A stretch of 64,000 nucleotides of DNA, taken from positions 1 to 64,000 of the forward strand of contig PEQK01000013.1 in the NCBI GenBank assembly GCA_002786165.1, given 5' to 3'. This document shows positions 36,954 to 46,150 of the stretch, one piece after another. A program made the translations under genes and the position numbers. Numbering within the stretch: position 1 is the first letter of the stretch; every line of letters begins with the position of its first letter. Origin of the DNA: Legionella sp. Lineage in GTDB: Bacteria; Pseudomonadota; Gammaproteobacteria; Legionellales; Legionellaceae. The notes below the pieces were generated by a model. The model did no database searches and had not been told where the DNA came from. It was given only the letters and a program-made list of their open reading frames with translations.

Positions 36954-37438
36954 TAGTTACCACCTGAGAAAGAGTTCCACCATTCTTTGATACCACACCC
37001 TAATTTACGACTTTTGATTTGAAAAGACCAAAAGTGATAACGAAATGCCAAAACCAGAGCAATGCCTACTTCTACAAAAGAAATCAATACTCCCCTCAAA
37101 CTTCCGTTAAATAATTGATATACTGCATAAAAAAATAAAAACAGCGCCATCACAACTAAAGAATAGCTAAGCCGTTGCAATCCTTTTGCTTTTGCTTTCA
37201 ACGCTTCTTCGTCAAGATTGTATTTCGCCGCTGCGTATTCGAACGTTTCGGCATTCGCTTTGGATTTTGGTCGAACCACAAAGAAGCGTTCAATCATATC
37301 TAAAAAATAGCGTGCAATAGATTTTGATCGATCCCAATCAGACCATTCGCGTGGTTTGAAAAACCATCGGAGAACACGTTTTGACTTGGATGCTGGTTGC
37401 TCAGCAGCAGGAGAAGGAGAGTCTGGTTTATTTTTCAT
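36953..37438 (-). CDS. icmV: Dot/Icm protein IcmV
   Basis: Small inner-membrane protein of 161 residues. It has a cytoplasmic N-terminus with VLRWFFKPREWSDWDRSKSI and two hydrophobic helices (YSLVVMALFLFFYAVYQLF and FVEVGIALVLAFRYHFWSF). Length and layout match IcmV of Legionella (151). The start is set at 37438 (MKNKPDSPS); the 8-codon longer frame is possible. It heads icmV-dotA and diverges from icmW, with 81 nt between the two starts. Confidence 0.88.
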   Translation of the reverse strand: MKNKPDSPSPAAEQPASKSKRVLRWFFKPREWSDWDRSKSIARYFLDMIERFFVVRPKSKANAETFEYAAAKYNLDEEALKAKAKGLQRLSYSLVVMALFLFFYAVYQLFNGSLRGVLISFVEVGIALVLAFRYHFWSFQIKSRKLGCGIKEWWNSFSGGN

Positions 37439-37519
37439 ATTTTGCCCGCATCCCATAGACATTTATCTATCATAATATATGATAATAAGAAGAAAATACA
37501 AATATGTGTGAATTATTTT

Positions 37520-37975
37520 ATGCCTGATCTAAGTCATAAAGCTTCTGCCGAGTATTGGTTTGGCTATTCAGACCCAATGATATATCGTGTCGTCACCTTT
37601 TTAGAAAGTGTCGAAGACTGGACGTTGGATGGTAATTCGGACCTAGAAGCCGCCATGGAGCATTTAGGCAAAGAATTAGATAATATTGAATCGATTGATC
37701 TCAGTAAATTAGGACATGAAGCAACCTTTATTAATTTGGCAGCCAACATCAAGTCAAGTCGCGGCTTACGGTTATTACAAGCCATCGATATGGTTCATCC
37801 AGGTTCTGCATCTAAGATTTTAGTCAAAGCAGAAGAAACCAGTATGACAGGCAACGATGCCGCAAGTTTTTTCTTAAAACGAAATATTATATTTGAACGA
37901 CTTAGATTATTATCACGCGCTTTTTCTGAATCCAGATTAAATTTAATACATCGCGCTCTTGAGGGGGAAGAATGA
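37520..37975 (+). CDS. icmW: Dot/Icm adaptor IcmW
   Basis: Acidic cytoplasmic adaptor of 151 residues, identical in length to Legionella IcmW. It starts MPDLSHKASAEYWFGYSDPM and continues with the conserved RVVTFLESVEDWTLDG. IcmW pairs with IcmS to present a class of effectors to the DotL coupling protein. The longer frame to 37397 would run into icmV control sequence and is rejected. It overlaps icmX by 4 nt. Confidence 0.95.
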   Translation: MPDLSHKASAEYWFGYSDPMIYRVVTFLESVEDWTLDGNSDLEAAMEHLGKELDNIESIDLSKLGHEATFINLAANIKSSRGLRLLQAIDMVHPGSASKILVKAEETSMTGNDAASFFLKRNIIFERLRLLSRAFSESRLNLIHRALEGEE

Positions 37976-39231
37976 AAAAAATTCAGGTTGTTTTATTATC
38001 AATGGCATTAAGTGTTGTTTCTCTACCCTCTTATAGTGACGACACACCAATTGCTGATGACACCTTAACGCAATACGTTAAAGTATTGGGTGAGTATTTG
38101 GGATACGATCTAGAAACCGGTGTCACTCCCGTAGAAGCCATGTTAAGTTATACAGCGTCTTGGGCCAAAACTGGCCAACAAATTTTAAATGTTTTTTTTG
38201 CAGCTATTCCTGTCAATGCTGCTTATGATGAGTTTTTGACTAATAGTAGTTATGACAGCTTTAACAAACAAGCAAATATTTTATTTGCGAATTTCAAAAG
38301 CCCTAATGCCGGGGATGTTTCGGTCGTCAAAGATTTCGATCAAGCCACTTATCAAGGGGATCCCGTCAGCCAAGCCATTTTAAATTTGCTTGGAACACCC
38401 AATACCAGTATATGTCCCGATGATGATTCTTGTTTGTCTGAAAACAAAGTGATGAATACGGTATTACAAGACATTATGGCCAGCGATAAAAACAAAGGCT
38501 CTCTTCCTGGTGAAACGCAGTATTTTTCTTATGACAATAGCAGTCAATTTCTAAGTCAATTAAACGTGAATACTTTGATTGCACCTCTGATCTACTCAAC
38601 CACTGACGAAGGCGGCGCGAATGGCTTACCGTCCTCTAATCAGCAACAGCAAGCCATGGATTTTGTGCGCTACGCTACATCAGGCGTCATTCCTCTTGAA
38701 ACGATGCTGGGCTCTGACTATAGCGCACTTTGGAACCAAGCCAGACAATCTCCTGAAGGACAAGATCAAACTACTATCAATGCCATCAAAAATGCGCAAA
38801 AAGATTTGGCAACTTACTTGTTGAGTTTACGTGTGTATGCGGCTCAAAGCTCTGTAGCCATCAGCAATTTATACCAAATAATGGCGAAACGCATGCCTGT
38901 GACTTCAAAATCGTCTGATGGTGCGTCTAGTTCAACCACAAGCCAAGCGTTCAATGAATTTCAATCCGCTACCTGGCGCCTGTACAACCCCACGAAGACG
39001 TCTTCTGGCGATCAATGGACTGAGCAAATTAACACCGCTTCTTCCGCAACTCTTCAAAAAGAAATTGCGATACTCCTGTCTGAAATTAACTATCAACTGT
39101 ATTTAAATCGACAACAAGAAGAACGCATTTTGCTGACAAACTCTTTGTCATTATTACAATTAATGAACAGCAACAAACCGAGTACCGTACCTATTACTAG
39201 CGCAGGCGCTACCACAACAACAGCTCAATAA
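37972..39231 (+). CDS. icmX: Dot/Icm protein IcmX
   Basis: Secreted or periplasmic protein of 419 residues with a signal peptide (VVLLSMALSVVSLPSYS). The conserved early block DTLTQYVKVLGEYLGYDLE and the C-terminal region rich in Ser/Thr/Gln match IcmX (466 in Legionella). A Cys pair lies in ICPDDDSCLS. It is needed for translocation; its exact position in the machine is not settled. It is coupled to icmW by an ATGA overlap. Confidence 0.92.
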   Translation: MKKIQVVLLSMALSVVSLPSYSDDTPIADDTLTQYVKVLGEYLGYDLETGVTPVEAMLSYTASWAKTGQQILNVFFAAIPVNAAYDEFLTNSSYDSFNKQANILFANFKSPNAGDVSVVKDFDQATYQGDPVSQAILNLLGTPNTSICPDDDSCLSENKVMNTVLQDIMASDKNKGSLPGETQYFSYDNSSQFLSQLNVNTLIAPLIYSTTDEGGANGLPSSNQQQQAMDFVRYATSGVIPLETMLGSDYSALWNQARQSPEGQDQTTINAIKNAQKDLATYLLSLRVYAAQSSVAISNLYQIMAKRMPVTSKSSDGASSSTTSQAFNEFQSATWRLYNPTKTSSGDQWTEQINTASSATLQKEIAILLSEINYQLYLNRQQEERILLTNSLSLLQLMNSNKPSTVPITSAGATTTTAQ

Positions 39232-39281
39232 TTTATCTGGAGCCTATGTGCCCACAGCATGTAGGCTAAAATGAGTGAAGA

Positions 39282-40325
39282 CTATCTATCACCTGATAGG
39301 ACCTGATCTATTCGTTCTATCACTGCATCAACAGACACCAACGCCATTGTGGTATCGCCATGCACATGAGTACCCCAAATATTAGTCTCCAGGGTTTTAT
39401 GTAAAATAGTACGTACGGCTTCTGGATAACAATCCACACTCAAATGGCGATATAAATAGGGTCCGGAAACATCAGAGCTGGTCACTGCATGTAAAGCAAT
39501 CACTGGCGTACCAACAGCCGTACCCATATGCGAAGGACCGGTGTCTGGACATAATATAACATCGGCCATGCTCAGAATGGCCAATAACTGTTTCGGTTTG
39601 GTTTGACCAATTAAATTAGTCACTGTCACTTCATTGGCAATCGTCGAACCCAATGCTTGATCATGCGGCCCTGGTCCACCCGTCAATACCACTTGGGCTT
39701 GCCAGCGTGTTTGCGCGTGCTTGATCACAGCGATATAACGATCAACCGACCAAGAGCGTTCTGTCTTTGAAGCGGCTGGGTTTACAATCAAAAGCGGTCC
39801 AGCGGTTTGCTTTGGTAAATGAGTTTTTGCCCAGATACGATCGTCTTCTGAAATGGCCAAATCCCAACGAATATCATAAGAATCGATACCTAGCTTATCT
39901 GCAAAACGCAAAAATCCTTCTAAGGTATGATCCAAACCAGGTTGAATGGTTTCCTTGATGAACCAAGAATGTCCATCTTTTGCCCGCAAGGCATCATACC
40001 CAATCCGACGTTTGGCAGAAATACATGCATATAGAAGATTAGCACGAAAACTAGATTGGATTGCCAACAACACATCAAAATGACGACCACGCAAACGTTG
40101 TTTGAATCGCCAATAATCTAAAAGATGATTGGGTTTATTGATGACAATGAACTCTACATTGTCGATACCTTCTACCAAATCAAAAGCAGGTCTAGAGATC
40201 ACCCACGTTAATTTTGCCTCAGGGAACGATTTTTGCAATGTCCTGATCAAGGGTACTGTCATCAATACATCACCCAGTGCTGACAACCGTACAATACAGA
40301 TTGTTTTAGGCAAGGGGTTAGGCAT
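39282..40325 (-). CDS. Lipopolysaccharide heptosyltransferase (GT9 family)
   Basis: Cytoplasmic-face glycosyltransferase of 347 residues. ICIVRLSALGDVLMTVPLI is the GT9 N-terminal motif with the catalytic-region Asp, and CPDTGPSHMGTAVGTPVIAL is the ADP-heptose-binding signature. It probably adds L-glycero-D-manno-heptose to the LPS inner core; WaaC versus WaaF cannot be decided. It overlaps the upstream zinc-finger gene by 8 nt, ending a long minus-strand operon. Confidence 0.85.
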   Translation of the reverse strand: MPNPLPKTICIVRLSALGDVLMTVPLIRTLQKSFPEAKLTWVISRPAFDLVEGIDNVEFIVINKPNHLLDYWRFKQRLRGRHFDVLLAIQSSFRANLLYACISAKRRIGYDALRAKDGHSWFIKETIQPGLDHTLEGFLRFADKLGIDSYDIRWDLAISEDDRIWAKTHLPKQTAGPLLIVNPAASKTERSWSVDRYIAVIKHAQTRWQAQVVLTGGPGPHDQALGSTIANEVTVTNLIGQTKPKQLLAILSMADVILCPDTGPSHMGTAVGTPVIALHAVTSSDVSGPYLYRHLSVDCYPEAVRTILHKTLETNIWGTHVHGDTTMALVSVDAVIERIDQVLSGDR

Positions 40326-40512
40326 GTTCTAAAATAAATTGTGTACCACAATAAGGACAGGTTTCTTTGCCTGTTTTTTCAATAGGCAAATAAACTTTTG
40401 GATGTGCATTCCAAGTCGTCATATCATTCGTTGGACAGCTCAAGGGCAAGTCTTGTGCATGAATGTGATATATTTTTTGTGAACAGGCGATGTCTTTGGT
40501 CGTTTTATTCAT
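40318..40512 (-). CDS. Zinc-finger protein, zf-CHCC family
   Basis: Protein of 64 residues with one Cys in PLSCPT, a His in WNAHPKVYLPI and a C-terminal CPYCGTQF, the C-H-C-C set of the zf-CHCC (NDUFS6-like) family common in proteobacteria. The role is unknown. It overlaps the downstream heptosyltransferase by 8 nt and follows miaA, a place where hfq often lies in other gammaproteobacteria. Confidence 0.85.
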   Translation of the reverse strand: MNKTTKDIACSQKIYHIHAQDLPLSCPTNDMTTWNAHPKVYLPIEKTGKETCPYCGTQFILEHA

Positions 40513-40535
40513 ATTTAATTAGGTTACATTGATTT

Positions 40536-41474
40536 TTATTCAGAATCATTATCCGCAATTCGTCCAATCAACGCAATCATTTCTCCTAAGTTATTTGGAT
40601 TTTCACACACAAAATTGTGTCCATCAGGCCAATGACGCAACCAGGTGAGTTGGCGTTTGGCCAATTGCCGCGTTGCAGCCATCCCTTGTTCAATCAATAA
40701 CGATTGATCTTGATGATCGTGCAAGTACGTCCAAACTTGTCTATAACCCACACAACGCATTGCGGGATGCTCTGCAGTTAATGACCAGGTTTGAATCAAA
40801 TCACGCACTTCGTTGATCAACCCTGCTTCCATCATTTGTAAAAATCGCTCAGCAATCCTAGCATGTAACCAAGATCGATCTTGGGGCATTAGAAGTAGAT
40901 TGACATAATCGATCGCGCTTTGTGTTTGAGTTGCTTTCCACCAATAGGACATAGGCTTTTGCGTGAGCTCATATATTTCCAAAGCGCGCAAAATCCGTTG
41001 TGTATCGTGATGATGAATTCGTGCAGCAGACTCAGGATCAATCTGTTGTAACCGCTGATGCATGACGTCCCAACCCAATTCTTTGGCTTGATACATCAAT
41101 ACAGAACGTATCTTAGGATCTGAGGCAGGTAATAGCGATAAGCCTTGTTGTAACGCCCGAAAATACATCATCGTACCGCCAACCAGCAAAGGAATATTGC
41201 CGCGCGCTTCTATATCTCGCCCACAACGTAACACATCCTCACAACATTGAGCCGCTGAATACGTGTCGGTTGGATCAATGATATCAATTAAGTGATGAGG
41301 CGCATCGGCCAAAGTCATCGCATCTGGTTTGGCTGAACCTATGTTCATCTCTCGATAAATCATGACCGAATCAATACTAATGATTTCAAACGGAAAATGC
41401 TGTATCAACTCGCAAGCCAATGCCGTTTTTCCCGAAGCCGTCGGCCCCATTAAACAAAACCAAGGTAACGTCAT
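40536..41474 (-). CDS. miaA: tRNA dimethylallyltransferase MiaA
   Basis: tRNA A37 prenyltransferase of 312 residues. It has P-loop LMGPTASGKTALACEL, ISIDSVMIYREMNIGSAKP, DIIDPTDTYSAAQ and RCVGYRQVW motifs. ATG 41474 overlaps the mutL stop (ATGA); the long upstream frame is antisense to nothing functional and is ignored. It uses dimethylallyl diphosphate, which links it to the isoprenoid genes at 7-9 kb. Confidence 0.95.
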   Translation of the reverse strand: MTLPWFCLMGPTASGKTALACELIQHFPFEIISIDSVMIYREMNIGSAKPDAMTLADAPHHLIDIIDPTDTYSAAQCCEDVLRCGRDIEARGNIPLLVGGTMMYFRALQQGLSLLPASDPKIRSVLMYQAKELGWDVMHQRLQQIDPESAARIHHHDTQRILRALEIYELTQKPMSYWWKATQTQSAIDYVNLLLMPQDRSWLHARIAERFLQMMEAGLINEVRDLIQTWSLTAEHPAMRCVGYRQVWTYLHDHQDQSLLIEQGMAATRQLAKRQLTWLRHWPDGHNFVCENPNNLGEMIALIGRIADNDSE

Positions 41475-43099
41475 ACGTGCTGGCCTTGGGCACATAGAGC
41501 TTGGCATTTGGCTAAGTCTAACCGTAAACATGCGTGGATTTGATTCATCTGGTCCCAGTGCTGGAGACAATATGCCAAAAGTGCATCTCGTTCATTTGAG
41601 CTCATATGATACGCATCGAACGACTGACAAGCAATTGCATGGCGTATCAAATCCTGTTGATCACAATGGGGTGAAGGTATACTTAAAAAAAATGCGCCTA
41701 AATCCAATAATGGTAGGCACAATGGAATCGTACGAATCATCAAACTGGTTTCTGCCATAAAATCAAATTGAATTCCTAAAAGGCTTAAATCCGTCTGACA
41801 ACGCTCTAAGGATGCATACATAGAACGCTCAATATCCACTCTAATAGGAACCAGTAACAGCCGGTGAGGCCATGGTTTGTCCATGTTGTAAACGATAGCA
41901 TTGATGGCATGTTGATGAACGGCAAACATATCCACCAAATAAGACGCTGTCGATAGGTTGAGGATAACAAAGTGGGCGTTAATAGCCATCCAAGCAGCAT
42001 CCTTAGATAAAACCGTACCTGATGGCGCCATGGCTGTCGTTAAAGATCCCGATTCCAACACAAGCTCAGGCTGTACCTGCAACTCTGTCACCAAATCCAA
42101 CAACGGCACCGGTGGACGCAATTGTTGCGTCAAAATACTCACCATCATTGAGTGCACCAACCGTGGTTGTCGAAACCGAACTTCGTGTTTGGTCGGATGA
42201 ACATTCACATCGACCTGATCAGGCGCAATGGAAATATACAATACGCACGAAGCATACCGGCCTGGATGTAATAGGCTTTGATAAGCCTGACCAATCGCTT
42301 GATAGAGTAATTTGTCTTTCACCAACCGATGATTCAAATAAATCCATTGGCGATCACGTTGACTACGTTGATAAGTGTGCTGACTGATCCATCCTTGAAT
42401 CGCAAAATGTTCATGGGTTTCGTCTATATAGACTGCATCGGTCAAAAATGCCTGACCAAACAATTTTTTGATCCGTTGCAATCGACTTTGTTCGCAAGTC
42501 ACTTTGGCCAAATTCAAAGTCTGTTTGCCGTTATGTTTCATAGTCAATGCTACTCCAGGAGCAGACAATGCAAATTGCTTCACCACCAATTCAATGGCTT
42601 GGTATTCAATGCGTTCTGATTTCAAAAATGTTTTGCGTACGGGTGCATTAAAAAATAAATCGCGTACTTCTATGGTGGTGCCTTGATTACGGGGTGTGGG
42701 TTGCGTGTTATAGTCGTACTCGTCCATGCTCAACATCATCCCATGCGCTTGATGTGCTGGTTTCGATGATAGGGTAAGTCGTGACACAGAGGCGATACTT
42801 GCCAAGGCCTCGCCACGAAAACCCATGGTTGTAATATGATATAAATCATTTAGGGCTGAGATTTTACTGGTAGCATGAGCCGCAATAGCCAAAGGTAAAT
42901 CTTCTGCGTCAATTCCGTGTCCGTTGTCGCTGACTTTGATGTGATTTAAACCACCAAAGCCAAGCTCTACAGCCACCATAGTCGCACCCGCATCCAGTGC
43001 ATTTTCCAACAATTCTTTCACAACCGAGGCAGGTCGTTCAATCACTTCTCCTGCTGCAATTTGGTTGGCCACAGCTGAGGACAAACGCTGAATCCTCAT
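41471..43099 (-). CDS. mutL: DNA mismatch repair protein MutL
   Basis: GHKL ATPase of 542 residues, shorter than E. coli MutL (615) because the central linker is short. It has VKELLENALDAGATMV, KVSDNGHGI, TMGFRGEALASIASV and NVHPTKHEVRF. The C-terminal dimerisation domain is present but I see no metal-binding endonuclease motif, as in methyl-directed species. The start overlaps the amidase stop by 4 nt. Confidence 0.95.
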   Translation of the reverse strand: MRIQRLSSAVANQIAAGEVIERPASVVKELLENALDAGATMVAVELGFGGLNHIKVSDNGHGIDAEDLPLAIAAHATSKISALNDLYHITTMGFRGEALASIASVSRLTLSSKPAHQAHGMMLSMDEYDYNTQPTPRNQGTTIEVRDLFFNAPVRKTFLKSERIEYQAIELVVKQFALSAPGVALTMKHNGKQTLNLAKVTCEQSRLQRIKKLFGQAFLTDAVYIDETHEHFAIQGWISQHTYQRSQRDRQWIYLNHRLVKDKLLYQAIGQAYQSLLHPGRYASCVLYISIAPDQVDVNVHPTKHEVRFRQPRLVHSMMVSILTQQLRPPVPLLDLVTELQVQPELVLESGSLTTAMAPSGTVLSKDAAWMAINAHFVILNLSTASYLVDMFAVHQHAINAIVYNMDKPWPHRLLLVPIRVDIERSMYASLERCQTDLSLLGIQFDFMAETSLMIRTIPLCLPLLDLGAFFLSIPSPHCDQQDLIRHAIACQSFDAYHMSSNERDALLAYCLQHWDQMNQIHACLRLDLAKCQALCAQGQHV

Positions 43100-44349
43100 C
43101 TTGTTGTTGCTCTGTGCCTATGTGCCATTTGCGAAGATCTATGTTGGTGCTGATTGACCATGGCTTCAATCCTCGACCCATGTGGAGGGAACTCCCAAAA
43201 ATATTGTTTGATACCTCCTACAATAGCTTGGCACAATCGAGTTTGGTAGCCAGGATGATTCAAATTCAGTTCTTCTTGTGGATTAGAAATAAAACCTGTT
43301 TCGATCAACACAGAAGGAATATCAGGTGATTTAAGCACCATAAACCGCGCTTGTTCTACTTTATGACTATGTAAAGATGTCATTTTGTTCAAACCGCGTA
43401 AGACTTGTTGACCTAATCGCAGGCTAGCACCAATGGTTGCTGTTTGCGACAAATCGATCAACACAGAACGAATGACGCCGTTGCGATCATCTAAACCCGA
43501 TAAATTCACGCCGCCCAATTCTGAATAGTTTTCTTTTGCTGCCAACCACCTTGCGGCTTCACTGGTTGCACCACGTTGCGATAAAGCAAATACCGATGCG
43601 CCGTGTGAGTGATGGTCATCAAAGGCATCAGCATGAATGGCAATAAAAAGATCGGCATTATGCCGACGTGCGATCGTCATTCTTTCACGTAAGCCAATAT
43701 AATAATCGCCATTTCGCGTCAATACGGCCCGCATACCAGGCTGGTTATCGATGAGGGTTTTCAGTCGTTTGGCAATGGCTAATACCACCTGTTTTTCGCG
43801 CGTACGCTTGATGCCTATAGCACCCGGGTCTTTACCGCCATGCCCTGGGTCCAACACCACAATCACATCTCGATTGGCAGAGCGAGGTGCGTGAATCACT
43901 GCTGAAGGTCGTTTTACTACTGTGGCAGAAGGTGAATAAACAGGTGGTCTAGAAGCGGGGAGAGAACGAGTCTGAGGCGTCATAGTGAGCTGCCAACCTT
44001 TAGACCGAGGGATCGTTTTAATCAGCACGGGTTGTTTTAATTCGAACACAAGGCGTAATAACTCTGGTCGCGGATGGCCGACTCTGACACGTTGAATTAA
44101 GGGCGCAGATCGAGCCAAAGTAGCGACATTCAGATGAGTTGATGTTTGATTGAGATCCACCACCACACGCTCAGGGTGATGTAAAACAAACACTTGATGG
44201 GCATCTTTCCCTGTGACTTCAAATCCTAAAGAAAGAGCAGGATGTTGATTTAAAATAGCAATATGCGTTAATTGTGCCGCAATCACTGGGGATACAGCGA
44301 CCAAAGCTATTAAAACAACAACATGACGTATCCATCGAAGACCGCCCAT
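43096..44349 (-). CDS. N-acetylmuramoyl-L-alanine amidase (AmiC/AmiB type)
   Basis: Periplasmic septal peptidoglycan amidase of 417 residues. It has a Sec-like signal (VVLIALVAVSPVIAA), an AMIN domain (about residues 30-125) and an Amidase_3 zinc domain starting at VVLDPGHGGKDPGAIG. Further metal ligands lie in DLFIAIHADAF and a catalytic Glu in VLIETGFISNPQE. There is no LysM. FtsEX, encoded at 28-30 kb, normally activates such amidases through EnvC. It overlaps mutL. Confidence 0.92.
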   Translation of the reverse strand: MGGLRWIRHVVVLIALVAVSPVIAAQLTHIAILNQHPALSLGFEVTGKDAHQVFVLHHPERVVVDLNQTSTHLNVATLARSAPLIQRVRVGHPRPELLRLVFELKQPVLIKTIPRSKGWQLTMTPQTRSLPASRPPVYSPSATVVKRPSAVIHAPRSANRDVIVVLDPGHGGKDPGAIGIKRTREKQVVLAIAKRLKTLIDNQPGMRAVLTRNGDYYIGLRERMTIARRHNADLFIAIHADAFDDHHSHGASVFALSQRGATSEAARWLAAKENYSELGGVNLSGLDDRNGVIRSVLIDLSQTATIGASLRLGQQVLRGLNKMTSLHSHKVEQARFMVLKSPDIPSVLIETGFISNPQEELNLNHPGYQTRLCQAIVGGIKQYFWEFPPHGSRIEAMVNQHQHRSSQMAHRHRATTR

Positions 44350-44375
44350 TATTTCCTCCTAGTGGCAATCTTGGC

Positions 44376-44876
44376 CTATTTATTATTCTTAAAATCCTGC
44401 AAATATAGATGCACAGTCGGTATGAGATGTTCTTGTATGTGCAAAGATAGTTCTCTACCGTCACCTGCTTGCACGATGGTTATTGCCATATCAATTTGAT
44501 CGGGATTCATCGTGATTCGTTCGGGCCATTCGATACAACAAATGGCATCAGATTGAAAGTAATCACGGAACCCTAAAAACTCTAATTCACTCTCATCCAC
44601 AATACGATACAAATCAAAATGATGAAAGTGCGCATCAGGCACTTCATACGTTTCAACCAATGAAAAAGTCGGGCTTTTGATGCTACAACGAACCCCCATA
44701 GCACGCAACAATGCGCGAATGATAGTGGTTTTGCCTGCGCCAATGTCACCACTGAAGGTCATGACCATAGGCGAGGTCACGCATTTCGCCAAATGTTGTG
44801 CGAATACTTCACTATGATGAACAGTAGGCAAATAAAGATCAATTTGCCTACTATGATGGGATATTGTTTCCTTCAT
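44376..44876 (-). CDS. tsaE: tRNA threonylcarbamoyladenosine biosynthesis ATPase TsaE
   Basis: Small P-loop ATPase of 166 residues that supports TsaB-TsaD in forming t6A37. It has MTFSGDIGAGKTTIIRALL (Walker A), KSPTFSLVETYE, FHHFDLYRI and CCIEWPERI. ATG overlaps the sspB stop by ATGA. The tsaE-amidase-mutL-miaA order is the classic gammaproteobacterial arrangement. Confidence 0.95.
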   Translation of the reverse strand: MKETISHHSRQIDLYLPTVHHSEVFAQHLAKCVTSPMVMTFSGDIGAGKTTIIRALLRAMGVRCSIKSPTFSLVETYEVPDAHFHHFDLYRIVDESELEFLGFRDYFQSDAICCIEWPERITMNPDQIDMAITIVQAGDGRELSLHIQEHLIPTVHLYLQDFKNNK

Positions 44877-45289
44877 TCTTCATCTTTTGACTTATTGTCC
44901 GACACCAACGTTAAAAAAGGTTTTGCTTTTGCGGTGGTTTTTGTAGGCGATGACGTTTTAGGTGTTTCAGTGTCATATTCCACATCAAACTCCATACCAC
45001 GACCATTTTCTTTCGCATACACCGCTAAGACAGCCCCAGGGGATAAAGAAATTTGGGTGGTTTGACCAGAAAATTTCGCTGTAAAAATAATTCTATCGTT
45101 TTCTAAATGCAAGCCTCTGCAAGCTTTGGGCGCGATATTTAAAACAATACGCCCTCCGTTTACAAAATCCTGAGGTACTTCTACGTCTGGATGCGACGCA
45201 TCGACCAACAAATAGGGCGTCAAATCATTATCAACGATCCAATCAAACAGAGCACGAATAAAATAAGGCTTATTGGAAGTCATGGACAT
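44873..45289 (-). CDS. sspB: ClpXP adaptor / stringent starvation protein SspB
   Basis: Adaptor of 138 residues that hands ssrA-tagged proteins to ClpXP. KPYFIRALFDWIVDNDLTPY and VNGGRIVLNIAPKA are the conserved substrate-binding core, and FSGQTTQISLSPGAVLAVYA follows. After a charged linker the C-terminus (FLTLVSDNKSKDE) resembles the ClpX-binding tail. It lies 2 nt downstream of sspA; sspAB pairing is standard. Confidence 0.94.
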   Translation of the reverse strand: MSMTSNKPYFIRALFDWIVDNDLTPYLLVDASHPDVEVPQDFVNGGRIVLNIAPKACRGLHLENDRIIFTAKFSGQTTQISLSPGAVLAVYAKENGRGMEFDVEYDTETPKTSSPTKTTAKAKPFLTLVSDNKSKDEE

Positions 45290-45291
45290 GA

Positions 45292-45912
45292 TTATGCGGC
45301 CCTTAGCTGCCGTTCAGCATCCGTTAAACTTAATTCAAATGAATCGCGTTTGAACAAACGCTCCATGTATTGAAGAAGACCTATGGACTCTTCCGGGATG
45401 TGGACCCCCATTGCAGGCAAACGCCATAATAACGGAGCCAACACACAGTCTAACAGAGAAAATTCTTCGCTTAAAAAATACATTTTATCTGCAAATACGG
45501 CTTCAATAGCCAATAAACTTTCCAATAATAATTGTCGCGCTTCGTCACTGTTGTCACCGGAATCAATACGACTCATCAATCCATACCAATCTTGCTCAAT
45601 GCGATACATCATTTTTCGAGTTTCAGCTCTGGCAACGGGATAAACAGGCAGCAAAGGGGGATGAGGAAAACGTTCATCCAAATATTCCATAATGATACGG
45701 GGCTCATAGAGGACCAATTCGCGATCGATCAAAGTAGGTAAACTACCGTAAGGATTAATAGCTAATAAATCGCTTTTACCCGTTTCAGAATTGACAGGCA
45801 TGATGTCAACGTTCACACCTTTCTCTGCTAAAACAATTCGAACTTGATGGCTATAAATATCGTCATGATTAGAGTACAACGACATAATGGTGCGCTTGGT
45901 GATAATGGCCAT
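45292..45912 (-). CDS. sspA: Stringent starvation protein SspA
   Basis: GST-fold RNA polymerase-associated protein of 206 residues. MSLYSNHDDIYSHQVRIVLA and RIIMEYLDERFPHPPLLPVY are the diagnostic blocks. The extra N-terminal residues (AIITKRTI) resemble the E. coli protein, which supports the start at 45912. It lacks glutathione-transferase activity in studied cases and modulates transcription under starvation. First gene of the long minus-strand run. Confidence 0.94.
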   Translation of the reverse strand: MAIITKRTIMSLYSNHDDIYSHQVRIVLAEKGVNVDIMPVNSETGKSDLLAINPYGSLPTLIDRELVLYEPRIIMEYLDERFPHPPLLPVYPVARAETRKMMYRIEQDWYGLMSRIDSGDNSDEARQLLLESLLAIEAVFADKMYFLSEEFSLLDCVLAPLLWRLPAMGVHIPEESIGLLQYMERLFKRDSFELSLTDAERQLRAA

Positions 45913-46150
45913 GAAAACCCCTCATCAATTTGCTATATAGGAAAAGGGTCAATTGTACCACATTTTAATTCGTAATGGGTAAATATCTATACTTTTGTCG
46001 ATGCTTGCACCGCCTAACCTTAAGTTTTATCTATGCCATTCGTCCTTTTGAAACTCTAAAAGCACTCATTTTTAACAAAAAATAATTGTCCACCCCTAAA
46101 ATTTTTGATAATTTAAAAATTCTGTTTGATTTTAATTGATAGGATGTCAT

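Noticed and set aside
41475..41570. Longer MiaA N-terminus
   Set aside because: It lies entirely in mutL; the P-loop start MTLPWFCLMGPTASGKT at 41474 fits the family and the ATGA overlap.
46136..46150. Five-codon upstream start for the outer-membrane barrel protein
   Set aside because: The ATG at 46151 opens directly on a standard signal peptide (MKKITLGLGL).
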